Assembly: GCF_004348325.1 (NCBI RefSeq)
Contig: NZ_SMKF01000046.1
Coordinates: forward strand, 1-35,158
Length of the DNA: 35,158 nucleotides
DNA from: Micromonospora sp. KC213
GTDB taxonomy: Bacteria; Actinomycetota; Actinomycetes; Mycobacteriales; Micromonosporaceae
Direction: 5' to 3'
Shown here: in pieces, positions 21,884 through 30,161 of the stretch
Layout: each line of letters begins with the position of its first letter
Numbering within the stretch: position 1 is the stretch's first letter
Made by a program: the position numbers and the translations under genes
The notes under the pieces: generated by a model
The model's input: only the letters and a program-made list of their open reading frames with translations
The model's database searches: none
Told to the model about the DNA's origin: nothing

Positions 21884-22675
21884 TCAGCCAAAGGTGTGGC
21901 CGGGCGCGGGTCTGTGTGCCTCGATGAGGAAGCGGCGGGCATGGGCGACGAAGGGACCCTCGGCGCGGATGCGCTCGTGCAGGGCGGCCAGTTGCGGCCG
22001 GTACGCCTCGACGGTGAAACCCGGCACGGTCCAGACCACCTTGCGCAGGAACCACACCAGGGCGCCGATGTCGTGAAAGGTCGCCCGCAGGGTGGCTTCC
22101 TCCAGGCGTACCACGGTCAGGCCGGCGGCCCGGGCGGCGGCCACGGCCTGCCGCGGATGCCGGGTCGCCGCCGGCGGCAGCGGGCCGAGAATGGCCTCAC
22201 TCAGTTCCCGCATACTGCCGGCGCCGATCTGCTGGGACAGGTACACCCCGCCGGGTCGCAGCACCCGGGCGATCTCCGGCCAGCAGGTGTCGATCGGGTG
22301 ACGGCTGGTGACCAGGTCGAACGACCCTTCCTGAAACGGCAGCACCGGCCCGGCACCGACCCACACCACGCACGCGCCAAGCCGGCGCAGCGTACGCCGG
22401 GCGACCGCCACGTTCGGCGGCCACGCCTCGGTGGCGACCAGCAGCGGTGGCGGGGTCGGGATCTCGGCGAGCACCTCTCCGCCGCCGGTGTCGACGTCCA
22501 GCGCGGTGTGCGCCTGCGCCATTCGGGCCGCGATCAGCCGGGCGTACCCCCAGGGTGGTCGCTCCTCACTGGCCCGTCCGGCCAGCCAGGAAAAACCCCA
22601 ACCGGTGACGTCCGCCCGGGCCGCCTCGGCAACCAGTTCCTCGAACTCCCGCTGCCTCACTCGCCCCAGCCTCAC
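21884..22675 (-). CDS. Class I SAM-dependent methyltransferase
   Basis: A 263-aa protein with a methyltransferase core: motif I HTALDVDTGGGEVLAEI (about 56-72), a downstream acidic strand ACVVWVGAGPVLPFQEGSFDLVTSRHP (about 100-126) typical of motifs II-III, and RVLRPGGVYLSQQIG (about 137-151). A helical N-terminal cap and a C-terminal segment (FHDIGALVWFLRKVVWTVPGF) resemble small-molecule methyltransferases. The substrate is unknown. GTG 22675 lies two bases after the DUF2231 stop; a second GTG at 22660 is possible. It is likely co-transcribed from the stress-type promoter upstream of DUF2231. Confidence 0.85.
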   Translation of the reverse strand: MRLGRVRQREFEELVAEAARADVTGWGFSWLAGRASEERPPWGYARLIAARMAQAHTALDVDTGGGEVLAEIPTPPPLLVATEAWPPNVAVARRTLRRLGACVVWVGAGPVLPFQEGSFDLVTSRHPIDTCWPEIARVLRPGGVYLSQQIGAGSMRELSEAILGPLPPAATRHPRQAVAAARAAGLTVVRLEEATLRATFHDIGALVWFLRKVVWTVPGFTVEAYRPQLAALHERIRAEGPFVAHARRFLIEAHRPAPGHTFG

Positions 22676-22677
22676 GC

Positions 22678-23184
22678 TCAGGCCCGGGGACGGATGATCT
22701 CGACGGTACGGCCGGGGAACGGCGTGCCGTCGGGCGTCTCGAAGCCGCTCGGCTCACGGCGGCCCGCGTCGAACTCGCGCAGCAGCCGGGCACCGAGCCA
22801 GACTCCCACGGCGCCCAGCGCCAGCGCGACCAGCTCGACGGCGAGCAGTACGCCGGTGGCGCCCCGCTGCGGCGCCTCGGCCCGGATCAGGCAACCGAGC
22901 AGGAACAGCGCGGCCACCCCGGCGTTGACCAGGTTGGCGGTGACCATGGTGCGGCGGGTCCGGCCGGCCCGCACGTCCCACAGGTCGATCATGCCGGCGA
23001 CCGCGGTGAGCGCGGCGGCGACCAGGCCGGCGACCGCCGTCCAATAGCCGACCAGACCGAGGAACGCCAGCCCGCTCAGCACGTCGGCCAGGTCGAGGAC
23101 GGTGGCGCTGACGAAGAGCCCGAACGGGAACGTCACCAGCATCGGTTGGATGGGATGCCCCCGCACCCGCAGACGGCTCTGCAT
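22678..23184 (-). CDS. DUF2231 membrane protein
   Basis: A 168-aa membrane protein. The family-type start RVRGHPIQPMLVTFPFGLFV (about 6-25) opens the first of four hydrophobic helices (about 12-35, 38-65, 80-100, 108-132), followed by a cytoplasmic tail. HP...P at the start is the recognisable DUF2231 signature. No function is established; family members often sit near redox or stress genes. GGGGAGG lies five bases before ATG 23184. A stress-type promoter lies 43 bases upstream. Confidence 0.88.
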   Translation of the reverse strand: MQSRLRVRGHPIQPMLVTFPFGLFVSATVLDLADVLSGLAFLGLVGYWTAVAGLVAAALTAVAGMIDLWDVRAGRTRRTMVTANLVNAGVAALFLLGCLIRAEAPQRGATGVLLAVELVALALGAVGVWLGARLLREFDAGRREPSGFETPDGTPFPGRTVEIIRPRA

Positions 23185-23227
23185 CGCGTCCTCCCCAGGA
23201 TCGTCAGGTGCTCACGAATCCAGGGTG

Positions 23228-23254
23228 CTACCCGGCCACCACGGGGGCGAAACG
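23228..23254 (-). promoter_or_regulatory. SigB/SigF-type promoter for the DUF2231-methyltransferase operon
   Basis: On the minus strand: CGTTT (23254-23250), 16 bases, GGGTAG (23233-23228). It has four of five -35 bases and a perfect GGGTA. The DUF2231 ATG is 43 bases beyond the -10. Confidence 0.6.
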
Positions 23255-23320
23255 ACACGCGCGGGTGGCGGCGGTCCGAAACCCGACCGGCAGGCGGGGC
23301 AGGGCCGGCAGGTCGACGGC

Positions 23321-24073
23321 TCAGCCCTCGCGGGGACGCGAGACCGTGGCGACGAGGCGCTCGGCGACCTCCCGCAGCGGAATGTCCAACGAGGACGCGG
23401 CGCTGCGCAGCACCTCCAGCGCCTCCGGCGCCGGGCAACCCCGCTGGGTCATGATCACCCCGACCGCCTGGCCCACCACACCCTCGCCGAGCAGTGACGC
23501 GTCGATCTCACCGGCGCGCTCGGCCTGCCGGGCCCGGTCCCGCACCGCAGCCAGCAGCAGCCCCGCGTGCTCGGCGAGGAGCATCGCGGTGAGCTGGTGG
23601 CGGGTGGAGAAGGTGCCCGCGGTGCCGGCGTACAGGTTGATCGCCCCGATCGCCCGGTCGTCGACGTCGACCGGCGCGGAGATCACCCCCCGTACGCCGA
23701 GCCCGCGCGCCCGGGCTGTCCAACCCGGCCAACGCTGCTCGTCGTCGAGATCCGGCGCGATGGTCATCTCCCGACGCTGGATGGCGGTCATCGCCGGTGA
23801 CTCGGGGCCGTGCCGCAGCTCGTCCAGCTCGGCCAGGCGGGGGTCGGAGGCGGCCACCCCGGCGGGCTCGCCGGCCCGCAGCGCGGTGAACCCGCACCAG
23901 GACACCTCCGGCCCGGCGTCACGGGCGATCCGGACCAGGTGGCGCAGCGCCTCGTCGAAGTCGTCGACCGCGATCAGGCCCGCGGTCAGCTCCCGCAGCA
24001 GAGCGGCGACCTCCAGCACCCCGAGGGTCGGCTCCCGCGTGTCCAGGTTCACCGGGTCACGCTCTGCGCGCAC
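23321..24073 (-). CDS. GAF-ANTAR regulator
   Basis: A 250-aa protein with an N-terminal GAF domain (about 15-170; DFDEALRHLVRIARDAG, GVRGVISAPVDVDDRAIGAINLYA) and a C-terminal ANTAR domain (about 190-240; GQAVGVIMTQRGCPAPEALEVLRSAASSLDIPL). ANTAR domains bind paired hairpins in nascent RNA and prevent termination; GAF domains sense small ligands or redox. GTG 24073 is chosen because GGAAGG lies nine bases upstream and the conserved part begins shortly after; GTG 24091 is possible. A stress-type promoter precedes it with a leader of about 90 bases. GAF-ANTAR pairs are common in actinobacteria. Confidence 0.9.
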   Translation of the reverse strand: MRAERDPVNLDTREPTLGVLEVAALLRELTAGLIAVDDFDEALRHLVRIARDAGPEVSWCGFTALRAGEPAGVAASDPRLAELDELRHGPESPAMTAIQRREMTIAPDLDDEQRWPGWTARARGLGVRGVISAPVDVDDRAIGAINLYAGTAGTFSTRHQLTAMLLAEHAGLLLAAVRDRARQAERAGEIDASLLGEGVVGQAVGVIMTQRGCPAPEALEVLRSAASSLDIPLREVAERLVATVSRPREG

Positions 24074-24171
24074 CGACGACTGCCTTCCGCGCACCGCCAG
24101 GTGCCGTCCCTGCCTGACACCGCTGCCTGTGTCATCGTTCTCCGATCCCCCGAACCATGGGCCCAGGGCTA

Positions 24172-24198
24172 CTACCCTCGCAAACCAGGACCGAAACC
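24172..24198 (-). promoter_or_regulatory. SigB/SigF-type promoter for the GAF-ANTAR gene
   Basis: On the minus strand: GGTTT (24198-24194), 16 bases, GGGTAG (24177-24172), with perfect -35 and GGGTA. It starts seven bases downstream of the secA2 terminator and points at the GAF-ANTAR gene. Confidence 0.65.
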
Positions 24199-24204
24199 GC
24201 GTAA

Positions 24205-24242
24205 AGGGATCCCCTCCGACGAGCACGTCGGAAGGGATCCCT
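24205..24242 (-). terminator. Terminator hairpin after secA2
   Basis: A 16-bp stem with one mismatch pairs 24205-24220 with 24227-24242 around a six-base loop; both arms contain GGGATCCC. It begins eight bases after the secA2 stop. On the minus strand it is followed by a short T-run (TTT). Confidence 0.85.
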
Positions 24243-24250
24243 CGGGACGG

Positions 24251-26542
24251 TCAGCGCGAACCGGCGAGCCGACGGCCCACCGAGGCGATCAACCGATCCA
24301 GCTCCGAGCCGAACGGGTTGTCGTGCACCAGGTACGTCCAGGTGGCGCTGGGCCGGACCAGCTTCGCGGCGTCCGGCTCCCAGTGGTCGGCGAACTCGGT
24401 CTCCTCGAAGGTGGCGATGGTGCGCCGCTCGATCTCCGGAATGAGGTTGGTGAACGCCGGCACCGCGGCCCGGTGGAACTCGTCGAGCGGGTCGAGCCGG
24501 CCCAGCGCGCGCAGGTGCACGCCCTCCCGGACCTCGGACAGCTCGGCCAGGTGTTCGGCCCAGAGCCGGTCCAGGTGGTAGAGGGCGATCGAGCGGGCTA
24601 CCCGGGCCAGCAGGTCCTCGTCCATCTCGCCGGCCTTCTCCGGCATCCGGTCCAGCAGCATCAGCGCGGCCACGTCGGTGGTGAGCAGCCGTTCGCGCCG
24701 CTCCGCGAGAGCCTTGCGCTGCTGCTCGATCACCACGCTGTAGCGCCAGGTGTTGCGGTGGATCTCGTGGTTGACCCCCTCGGCGACCCGCTGCGCGTGC
24801 TCCACCGCGTAGTCGACCTGCTCGTCGGTGACCAGACCGTCGGCGTTCATCCGTGGCGAGGCCGGAATGGTGTCGCCGGCGTGCCGGACCACTAGGTCGT
24901 CCTCCAGGCTGACGAAGAAGACCGAGCCGCCCGGGTCGCCCTGTCGACCGGCCCGACCGCGCAGCTGATCGTCGACCCGCCGGCTGTCGTGCCGGCCGCT
25001 GCCGATCACGAACAGGCCGCCCAGCTCCGCGACCCGCTCCCGGTCGGCCTGGTCGCTGCCGCCCAGGCGGATGTCGACGCCCCGCCCGGCCATCTGGGTG
25101 GAGACGGTGACCGCGCCGTACGCACCCGCCTCCGCGATGATCGCCGCCTCCTCGTCGTCATTCTTGGCGTTGAGCACCACGCACGGCACCCCGACGGCGT
25201 TCAGGCCGGCGGCCAGCCCCTCGGACTCCTTGACGTCGAGGGTGCCCACCAGCACCGGGCGACCGCGCTCGTGGTTGCGCTTGATCTCGTCGATCAGCGC
25301 CTCCTCCTTCTCCGCCCGGGTGGCGTAGATGCGGTCCGGCTCGTCCTCGCGGATGCACGGGGTGTTGGGCGGGATGACCGCCACCTCCAGCCCGAAGAAC
25401 TCGCGCAGCTGGTCGCCGACGAGCACCGCGGTCGCGGTCATCCCGCAGACCTTCGGGTAGAGGGCGATGTACGCCTGCACGGCGATGGTGCCCAACACCT
25501 CCCCCTCGGCGGTGGCGTCCAGGCCCTCCTTCGCCTCCACCGCCGCCTGCAGGCCGTCGGGCCAGCGGCGGCGCTGGGCGACCCGGCCACGCATCTCGTC
25601 GATCAGCTCGACGCTGCCGTCGCGCACGATGTAGTCGACGTCGCGGTGCAGCAGGGCGTGCGCGTGCAGCGCCACGTTCACCGCGGAGAGCTGCCCCACG
25701 TGCTCGCTGTCGTACAGGTCGATGCCGCCGAGCTTGGCCTCGACGGTGGCCAGGCCGGCGCTGGTGAAGGCCACGCTGCGGCCGTCCTCGGCGACGGTGT
25801 AGTGCCTGCCCTTGCGCAGCCCGCGCACCAGCGCCGCGGCGGCGTGCACCGGGTCCTGCTCACCGGCGACCGCACCGGCCAGGACCATCGGCACCCGCGC
25901 CTCGTCGATCAGGATCGAGTCGGCCTCGTCCACGATCGCGGTCTTCAGCGGCGGCTGGACCCGCTCGGCGATGTCGGTGACGAGCTGGTCGCGGAGGAAG
26001 TCGAAACCGGCCTCGCTGACCGAGACGTAGGTGACGTCGCAAGCGTACGCGGCGCGCCGCTCCTGCGGAGTGGACGCCTCGTTGACCCAGCCCACGCTGA
26101 GGCCGAGCAGCCGGTAGACCGGCGCCATCCACTCGGCGTCGCGGCGGGCCAGGTAGTCGTTGACGGTGAGCACGTGCACCGGGCCGTTGCCGATCCGGAC
26201 GTGCCCGTACGCGGCGATGGTGGCGGTGAGCGTCTTGCCCTCACCGGTGGCCATCTCGGCGACCTTGCCGGAGAGCAGTGACATCGCGCCGAGCAGCTGC
26301 ACGTCGTACGGCCGCTGGTCCAGCCCGCGGCGGGCGGCCTCGCGGCCGATGGCGCAGATCTCGACGTAGCCCGAGGCGGCCCCGGCAGCCTCGGTGAGCT
26401 CGGCGTCGTCGAGGGCGGACAGCTCCTCCTCGCGCGCGGCGATCTGCGGCAGCAGCTTCTCCAGCGGGGCCAGGTCGACCGTCGTCCCCGGGCGCTGGAG
26501 GAACCGCCGGAACCTGCTCTTGAACCGTTGCGACACACCCAT
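24251..26542 (-). CDS. secA2: Accessory Sec translocase ATPase SecA2
   Basis: A 763-aa SecA-type motor, shorter than housekeeping SecA (about 900-960) and lacking the C-terminal zinc-binding tail. Visible: helicase motif I ATGEGKT at 98-104, TVNDYLARRDAEWM, the DEAD-box equivalent AIVDEADSILIDEARVP, GMTATAVLVGDQLREFFGL, MAGRGVDIRLGG and the DDQLRGRAGRQGDPG motif. The preprotein-binding and helical scaffold regions follow. SecA2 exports a small subset of proteins in mycobacteria and firmicutes. ATG 26542 is used; a TTG three codons upstream falls inside TACCGT (minus strand, 26556-26551), a likely -10 for a near-leaderless mRNA. No obvious secreted substrate lies beside it. Confidence 0.9.
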   Translation of the reverse strand: MGVSQRFKSRFRRFLQRPGTTVDLAPLEKLLPQIAAREEELSALDDAELTEAAGAASGYVEICAIGREAARRGLDQRPYDVQLLGAMSLLSGKVAEMATGEGKTLTATIAAYGHVRIGNGPVHVLTVNDYLARRDAEWMAPVYRLLGLSVGWVNEASTPQERRAAYACDVTYVSVSEAGFDFLRDQLVTDIAERVQPPLKTAIVDEADSILIDEARVPMVLAGAVAGEQDPVHAAAALVRGLRKGRHYTVAEDGRSVAFTSAGLATVEAKLGGIDLYDSEHVGQLSAVNVALHAHALLHRDVDYIVRDGSVELIDEMRGRVAQRRRWPDGLQAAVEAKEGLDATAEGEVLGTIAVQAYIALYPKVCGMTATAVLVGDQLREFFGLEVAVIPPNTPCIREDEPDRIYATRAEKEEALIDEIKRNHERGRPVLVGTLDVKESEGLAAGLNAVGVPCVVLNAKNDDEEAAIIAEAGAYGAVTVSTQMAGRGVDIRLGGSDQADRERVAELGGLFVIGSGRHDSRRVDDQLRGRAGRQGDPGGSVFFVSLEDDLVVRHAGDTIPASPRMNADGLVTDEQVDYAVEHAQRVAEGVNHEIHRNTWRYSVVIEQQRKALAERRERLLTTDVAALMLLDRMPEKAGEMDEDLLARVARSIALYHLDRLWAEHLAELSEVREGVHLRALGRLDPLDEFHRAAVPAFTNLIPEIERRTIATFEETEFADHWEPDAAKLVRPSATWTYLVHDNPFGSELDRLIASVGRRLAGSR

Positions 26543-26711
26543 GAGCCGCAACGGTACGCGAACCGGCGCCTCGATCGCTGCCCGGCTCGTCGCCGATCGC
26601 CTGCGTGTCCCCTCCGCCGGGCGTCGCCGCAGCTCAGCGCCGGTTGCCGGCCGCTGATCGGCAGCGGGCAGGCGGTGCCGCAGACCGGCGAGGATCTATG
26701 ACGTGCCCGCC

Positions 26712-27800
26712 TCAGCCGGCGAGGACGACCTGGAGTTCCTGCCGGCGGCGCGCGGCCAGGTCGGTCAGGATCGCCGGGGCCTGCGCGAACGGCGCCACCG
26801 TCGAGACCAGGTGCTCGCGGATCAGATCGCCGTCGCGCCGCAGCAGCTCGATCGTCTCGGCCGACAGCCGCTCCCGGTCCCAGGTCGGCGCGAGCCCGCG
26901 CGGCACCCGCCCGATCTGCGCGCAGCGCAGCGCGAGGCCGTTGTGGTGGAACTCCTCGCCGAACCGGACCGCGTCCGCGCCGGCCTGGTAGAAGGCCAGG
27001 TCGATCACGGTGCCCTGGGGGCGCAGCAGGCGCAGCGCCAGGTGCAACGCCCACGCCTGGCCCCGGCACTGCAACACCACGTCGGCGCCCCGGTCCCCGG
27101 CGGCGTGGTTCCAGCGGGTCTTGAGCAGCACGGCCGGGTCGTCGGCCTCCGGGTCGAGGGTCTGCAGGCCGAGCGCCTCGGCGACCCGCCGCCGCTGCGG
27201 CGTCGGGTCCAGCACGACCACCGAGGCGGCGCCGTGCCGCCGGGCGAACAGGGCGGTGAGCAGGCCCACCACCCCGCCGCCGACCACCGCCACCCGGCGG
27301 CCCCGCACCCCGTCGCCGAGCGAGCGCACGTCGGTGCCGCACAGGTCGGCGGCGGCGTGCAGCAGGCCGTTGGCGCAGATCGGGCCCAGGTGGGCGACGT
27401 ACACGCCGAGCAGCGGGTCGAGGTCGTCCGGCAGCGGGACGAACCGTTCGGCGACCGGGTCGGCGACCCAGCCGCTGCGGTGGCCGTACGTCATCGCGCC
27501 GACCGTGCCCACGGCGACGGCCGGGGTACGGCTCTCCACCACCTGGCCGACCTGCATGTACCCCAGCCGGGTCACCGGGTACGGGGTGCTCGCCCCACCC
27601 GGCTGGAACAGGCCCAGCTCCGGGTTCCAGGTGACGTGCAGGTACGGGTTGGTGCCCTTGACGTAGCTCAGTTCGGTACCGACGGAGATTCCGCTGAAAA
27701 GCGTCCGCACCCGGAAGCTTCCGTCGGTCAGCTCGGCGGCGGCCTGTTCGACCAGCTCGACGCGGCCGGGGGCGCTGACCACCACGACCGCGTCACGCAT
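26712..27800 (-). CDS. Medium-chain (zinc-type) dehydrogenase-like protein
   Basis: A 362-aa MDR-superfamily protein. The N-terminal catalytic fold has RTLFSGISVGTELSYVKGTN (about 31-50) and GYMQVGQVVE; the nucleotide-binding domain has the Rossmann motif VAVVGGGVVGLLTALFARRHG (about 168-188) followed by VVVLD. The Cys/His zinc ligands of classic alcohol dehydrogenases are not evident, so it belongs to the bacteriochlorophyllide/sugar-type MDR group. Its ATG overlaps the upstream oxidoreductase stop by eight bases (ATGCGTGA), showing coupling. Probable joint action on a sugar or cyclitol (inference). Confidence 0.82.
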   Translation of the reverse strand: MRDAVVVVSAPGRVELVEQAAAELTDGSFRVRTLFSGISVGTELSYVKGTNPYLHVTWNPELGLFQPGGASTPYPVTRLGYMQVGQVVESRTPAVAVGTVGAMTYGHRSGWVADPVAERFVPLPDDLDPLLGVYVAHLGPICANGLLHAAADLCGTDVRSLGDGVRGRRVAVVGGGVVGLLTALFARRHGAASVVVLDPTPQRRRVAEALGLQTLDPEADDPAVLLKTRWNHAAGDRGADVVLQCRGQAWALHLALRLLRPQGTVIDLAFYQAGADAVRFGEEFHHNGLALRCAQIGRVPRGLAPTWDRERLSAETIELLRRDGDLIREHLVSTVAPFAQAPAILTDLAARRRQELQVVLAG

Positions 27801-28830
27801 CGACGGTCACCCCGCCGGTGACGGCGGCCGGCACCGCCGCGGTCACCGGCCGGGTGGCGGCGGGACCGGTGGGCAGGGCGACGCTGCGGCCGGTGCGTGC
27901 GCTCTCGGCGACGGCGAGCGCGAGTCGCTGGGTGCGCAGCGCCTCGGCGTACGGCACCCGGACGTCGTCGCCGACACCGGTGACCGCGTCGATGAAGGCC
28001 CGGTCCACGGCGACCCGCGCCCCGTCCGGGTCGGACCCGACCCGGCGCTGCCCGTCGGCGTCCCGGACGAGCAGGCCGTCCTCGGCCAACGACAGCGCCA
28101 ACCCGTCGGCGAGGATCTCCAGCCCGGCCCGGTGCTTCCAGGTCAGCACGCAGGCCGCGGCGAGGGTGCCGACGGCCCCACTGGCGAAGCGGAGGGTGGC
28201 CGCGGTGACCGAGTCGATGTCGGCGCCGTCGACCGGCGGCGGCGCGCCGTCGCCGTACGCGGTCACCTCGACCACCTCGCCGACCAGCGCGCGGACCAGG
28301 TCCAGCACGTGCGCGGCCTGCTCGACGACGGGTCCGCCGGAGCGCTCCCGCACCGGCCACCAGGCCACCGGCGGCACCGTGTCCAGCCAGGCGCCGTTGA
28401 CCATCCGTACCGGACGGTCGGCGAGCAGTTGCCGGGCCTGCTCGACGACGTGCAGGTAGCGCCAGTGGTGCCCGACGGCGGTGAGCAGCCCCTTCTCCTG
28501 CACCAGCGCGGCGACCCGCTCGGCGGTGTCGAGGTCGACCGCGACCGGCTTCTCCACGAACATCGGCACCCCGGCGGCGATCACCGCCTCCTCCACCGGT
28601 CCGTGAGCGAACGGCGGCACGCAGACGTACACCGCGTCCGGGCCGGCGGCGAGCAGTTCGTCGATGTCGGTGAAGGGACGGCCGCCGTACGTGCCGGTCA
28701 ACTCCGCCGCGGCGTCCCGGGCCACATCGGTCACCCCCAGCAGTTCCACGTCCTCGAACCCGCTCAGCAGGCGGGCATGGCGTCGCGCCACCCCACCGGC
28801 CCCCACCAGGGCCACCCGGCAGCTACGCAT
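27793..28830 (-). CDS. Gfo/Idh/MocA-family oxidoreductase
   Basis: A 345-aa NAD(P)-dependent oxidoreductase. The Rossmann start VALVGAGGVARRHARLL is at 6-22, then DAVYVCVPPFAHGPVEEAV (about 65-83), the family motif EKPVAVD at about 92-98, and HHWRYLH at about 117-123. The C-terminal half is the typical open beta-sheet domain. The family oxidises or reduces sugars, inositols and related compounds. ATG 28830 follows GAGAGG at eight bases. It is divergent from the glucosyl-3-phosphoglycerate synthase across 210 bases and coupled to the MDR protein downstream. Confidence 0.87.
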   Translation of the reverse strand: MRSCRVALVGAGGVARRHARLLSGFEDVELLGVTDVARDAAAELTGTYGGRPFTDIDELLAAGPDAVYVCVPPFAHGPVEEAVIAAGVPMFVEKPVAVDLDTAERVAALVQEKGLLTAVGHHWRYLHVVEQARQLLADRPVRMVNGAWLDTVPPVAWWPVRERSGGPVVEQAAHVLDLVRALVGEVVEVTAYGDGAPPPVDGADIDSVTAATLRFASGAVGTLAAACVLTWKHRAGLEILADGLALSLAEDGLLVRDADGQRRVGSDPDGARVAVDRAFIDAVTGVGDDVRVPYAEALRTQRLALAVAESARTGRSVALPTGPAATRPVTAAVPAAVTGGVTVDA

Positions 28831-29040
28831 CACACCGACCTCTCGACGCCGATTGACGACCAACGCAACAGCTCTCCCCGGACCGCTCGAACACGAAACC
28901 TGGCGCGGCACGCAACGAAGCGTTCACCTGGCGGGAACCCGAGGGCGTAGGTTTCGTGATCAAGCTGTTAGGCATGATCCGGTTAACGGGCGGTCGCAGT
29001 TGGGAAAACCGGGTGTGGGTTTCCGCCACGATCTGGGGGT

Positions 29041-30060
29041 GTGCCAGTGCGGGAAACAGAACCGGTCGTCTCACCCGTGGTAGAGGCGTGGGCCACATAT
29101 CGGACGACGTCGGCGCGGGACTGGCCGGCGCGTCGGCTCGTCGAAGCCAAGGGTGACAGCCGGGTCAGCGTGGTGCTGCCCGCCCGCAACGAGGAGGCCA
29201 CCGTCGGGGCGATCGTGGCGACCATCCGGGAACACCTGATGGACCGGGTCGCCCTGGTCGACGAGCTCATCGTGGTCGACTCCCGGTCGACCGACCGCAC
29301 CGCACAGGTGGCCCGGGCCGCCGGCGCACGGGTGGTCGGCCAGGACGACATGACCCGGGGGCTGCCCCGGCTGGCCGGCAAGGGCGACGCGCTCTGGGCC
29401 GGCCTGGCCGCGGCCGAGGGCGACATCGTCGCGTTCGTCGACGCGGACCTGCGCGAGTTCCGCTCCCACTTCGTGGCCGGCCTGCTGGGGCCGCTGCTGG
29501 CCGACCCCTCGGTGGAGTTCGTGAAGGGGTTCTACCATCGGCCGCTGGTCGGCACCCACACCGTGGAGCCCGACGGCGGTGGTCGGGTCACCGAGCTGAT
29601 GGCCCGACCGCTGCTCAACCTCTTCTGGCCGGAGCTGGCCGGGTTCGTGCAGCCGTTGGCCGGCGAGTACGCCGGTCGGCGGGAGGTGCTGGAACAGGTG
29701 CCGTTCGTCTCGGGGTACGGCGTCGAGACGGCCCTGCTCATCGATCTGCTGGAGCTGGTGGGACTGGACGCCCTGGCTCAGGTGGACCTCGGTGAACGCA
29801 AGCACCGCCACCAGGACACCGCCGCCCTGGGGCGGATGTCCGCCCAGATCATGCAGGCCGCGTGGTCGCGGTTGCAGCGGCGCGGCTGGGCCAGCCCGGG
29901 CATGGTGCCCGGGACGCTGCTCACCCAGTTCCGCCGGGGTGGCTCCGACGCGCTGCCCCACCTGGACCGGGAGATCACGGTCAGCGACGTCTCGGTGCAG
30001 GAACGCCCGCCGCTGGCGCAGCTGCGGAACCGGGTGCCCCGCCGGCGGGTGGCGGTCTGA
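29041..30060 (+). CDS. gpgS: Glucosyl-3-phosphoglycerate synthase (GT81)
   Basis: A 339-aa inverting-fold GT-A enzyme that transfers glucose from NDP-glucose to 3-phosphoglycerate, the first step toward glucosylglycerate or methylglucose lipopolysaccharides. Seen: VSVVLPARNEEATVG (42-56), ELIVVDSRSTDRT (75-87), AGKGDALWAGL (112-122), the metal motif D134-A-D136, FVKGFYHRPL (160-169), and QPLAGEYAGRR (204-214); H257 or H255 would complete metal binding, as in the mycobacterial enzyme. GTG 29041 is used; GTG 29047 is possible and the ribosome site is weak. The last about 50 residues are basic and variable. Confidence 0.9.
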   Translation: MPVRETEPVVSPVVEAWATYRTTSARDWPARRLVEAKGDSRVSVVLPARNEEATVGAIVATIREHLMDRVALVDELIVVDSRSTDRTAQVARAAGARVVGQDDMTRGLPRLAGKGDALWAGLAAAEGDIVAFVDADLREFRSHFVAGLLGPLLADPSVEFVKGFYHRPLVGTHTVEPDGGGRVTELMARPLLNLFWPELAGFVQPLAGEYAGRREVLEQVPFVSGYGVETALLIDLLELVGLDALAQVDLGERKHRHQDTAALGRMSAQIMQAAWSRLQRRGWASPGMVPGTLLTQFRRGGSDALPHLDREITVSDVSVQERPPLAQLRNRVPRRRVAV

Positions 30061-30161
30061 CCGTCCGGTCGCGGTGAGCTGAGCGCGACGGCCGGGCCGC
30101 GGGGGCCGGTCGGCGATTGCGGGACTCCGACCGGATCCCGCCGGGGAAGGGAAACAGCGTC

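Noticed and set aside
24989..26281. 430-codon open frame antisense to secA2
   Set aside because: SecA2 is unambiguous on the minus strand; the antisense frame has no domain and a low-complexity composition.
29018..29042. GGTTT-N14-GGGTGT upstream of gpgS
   Set aside because: The spacer is short, the -10 is imperfect and it overlaps the GTG start; kept out of the set.
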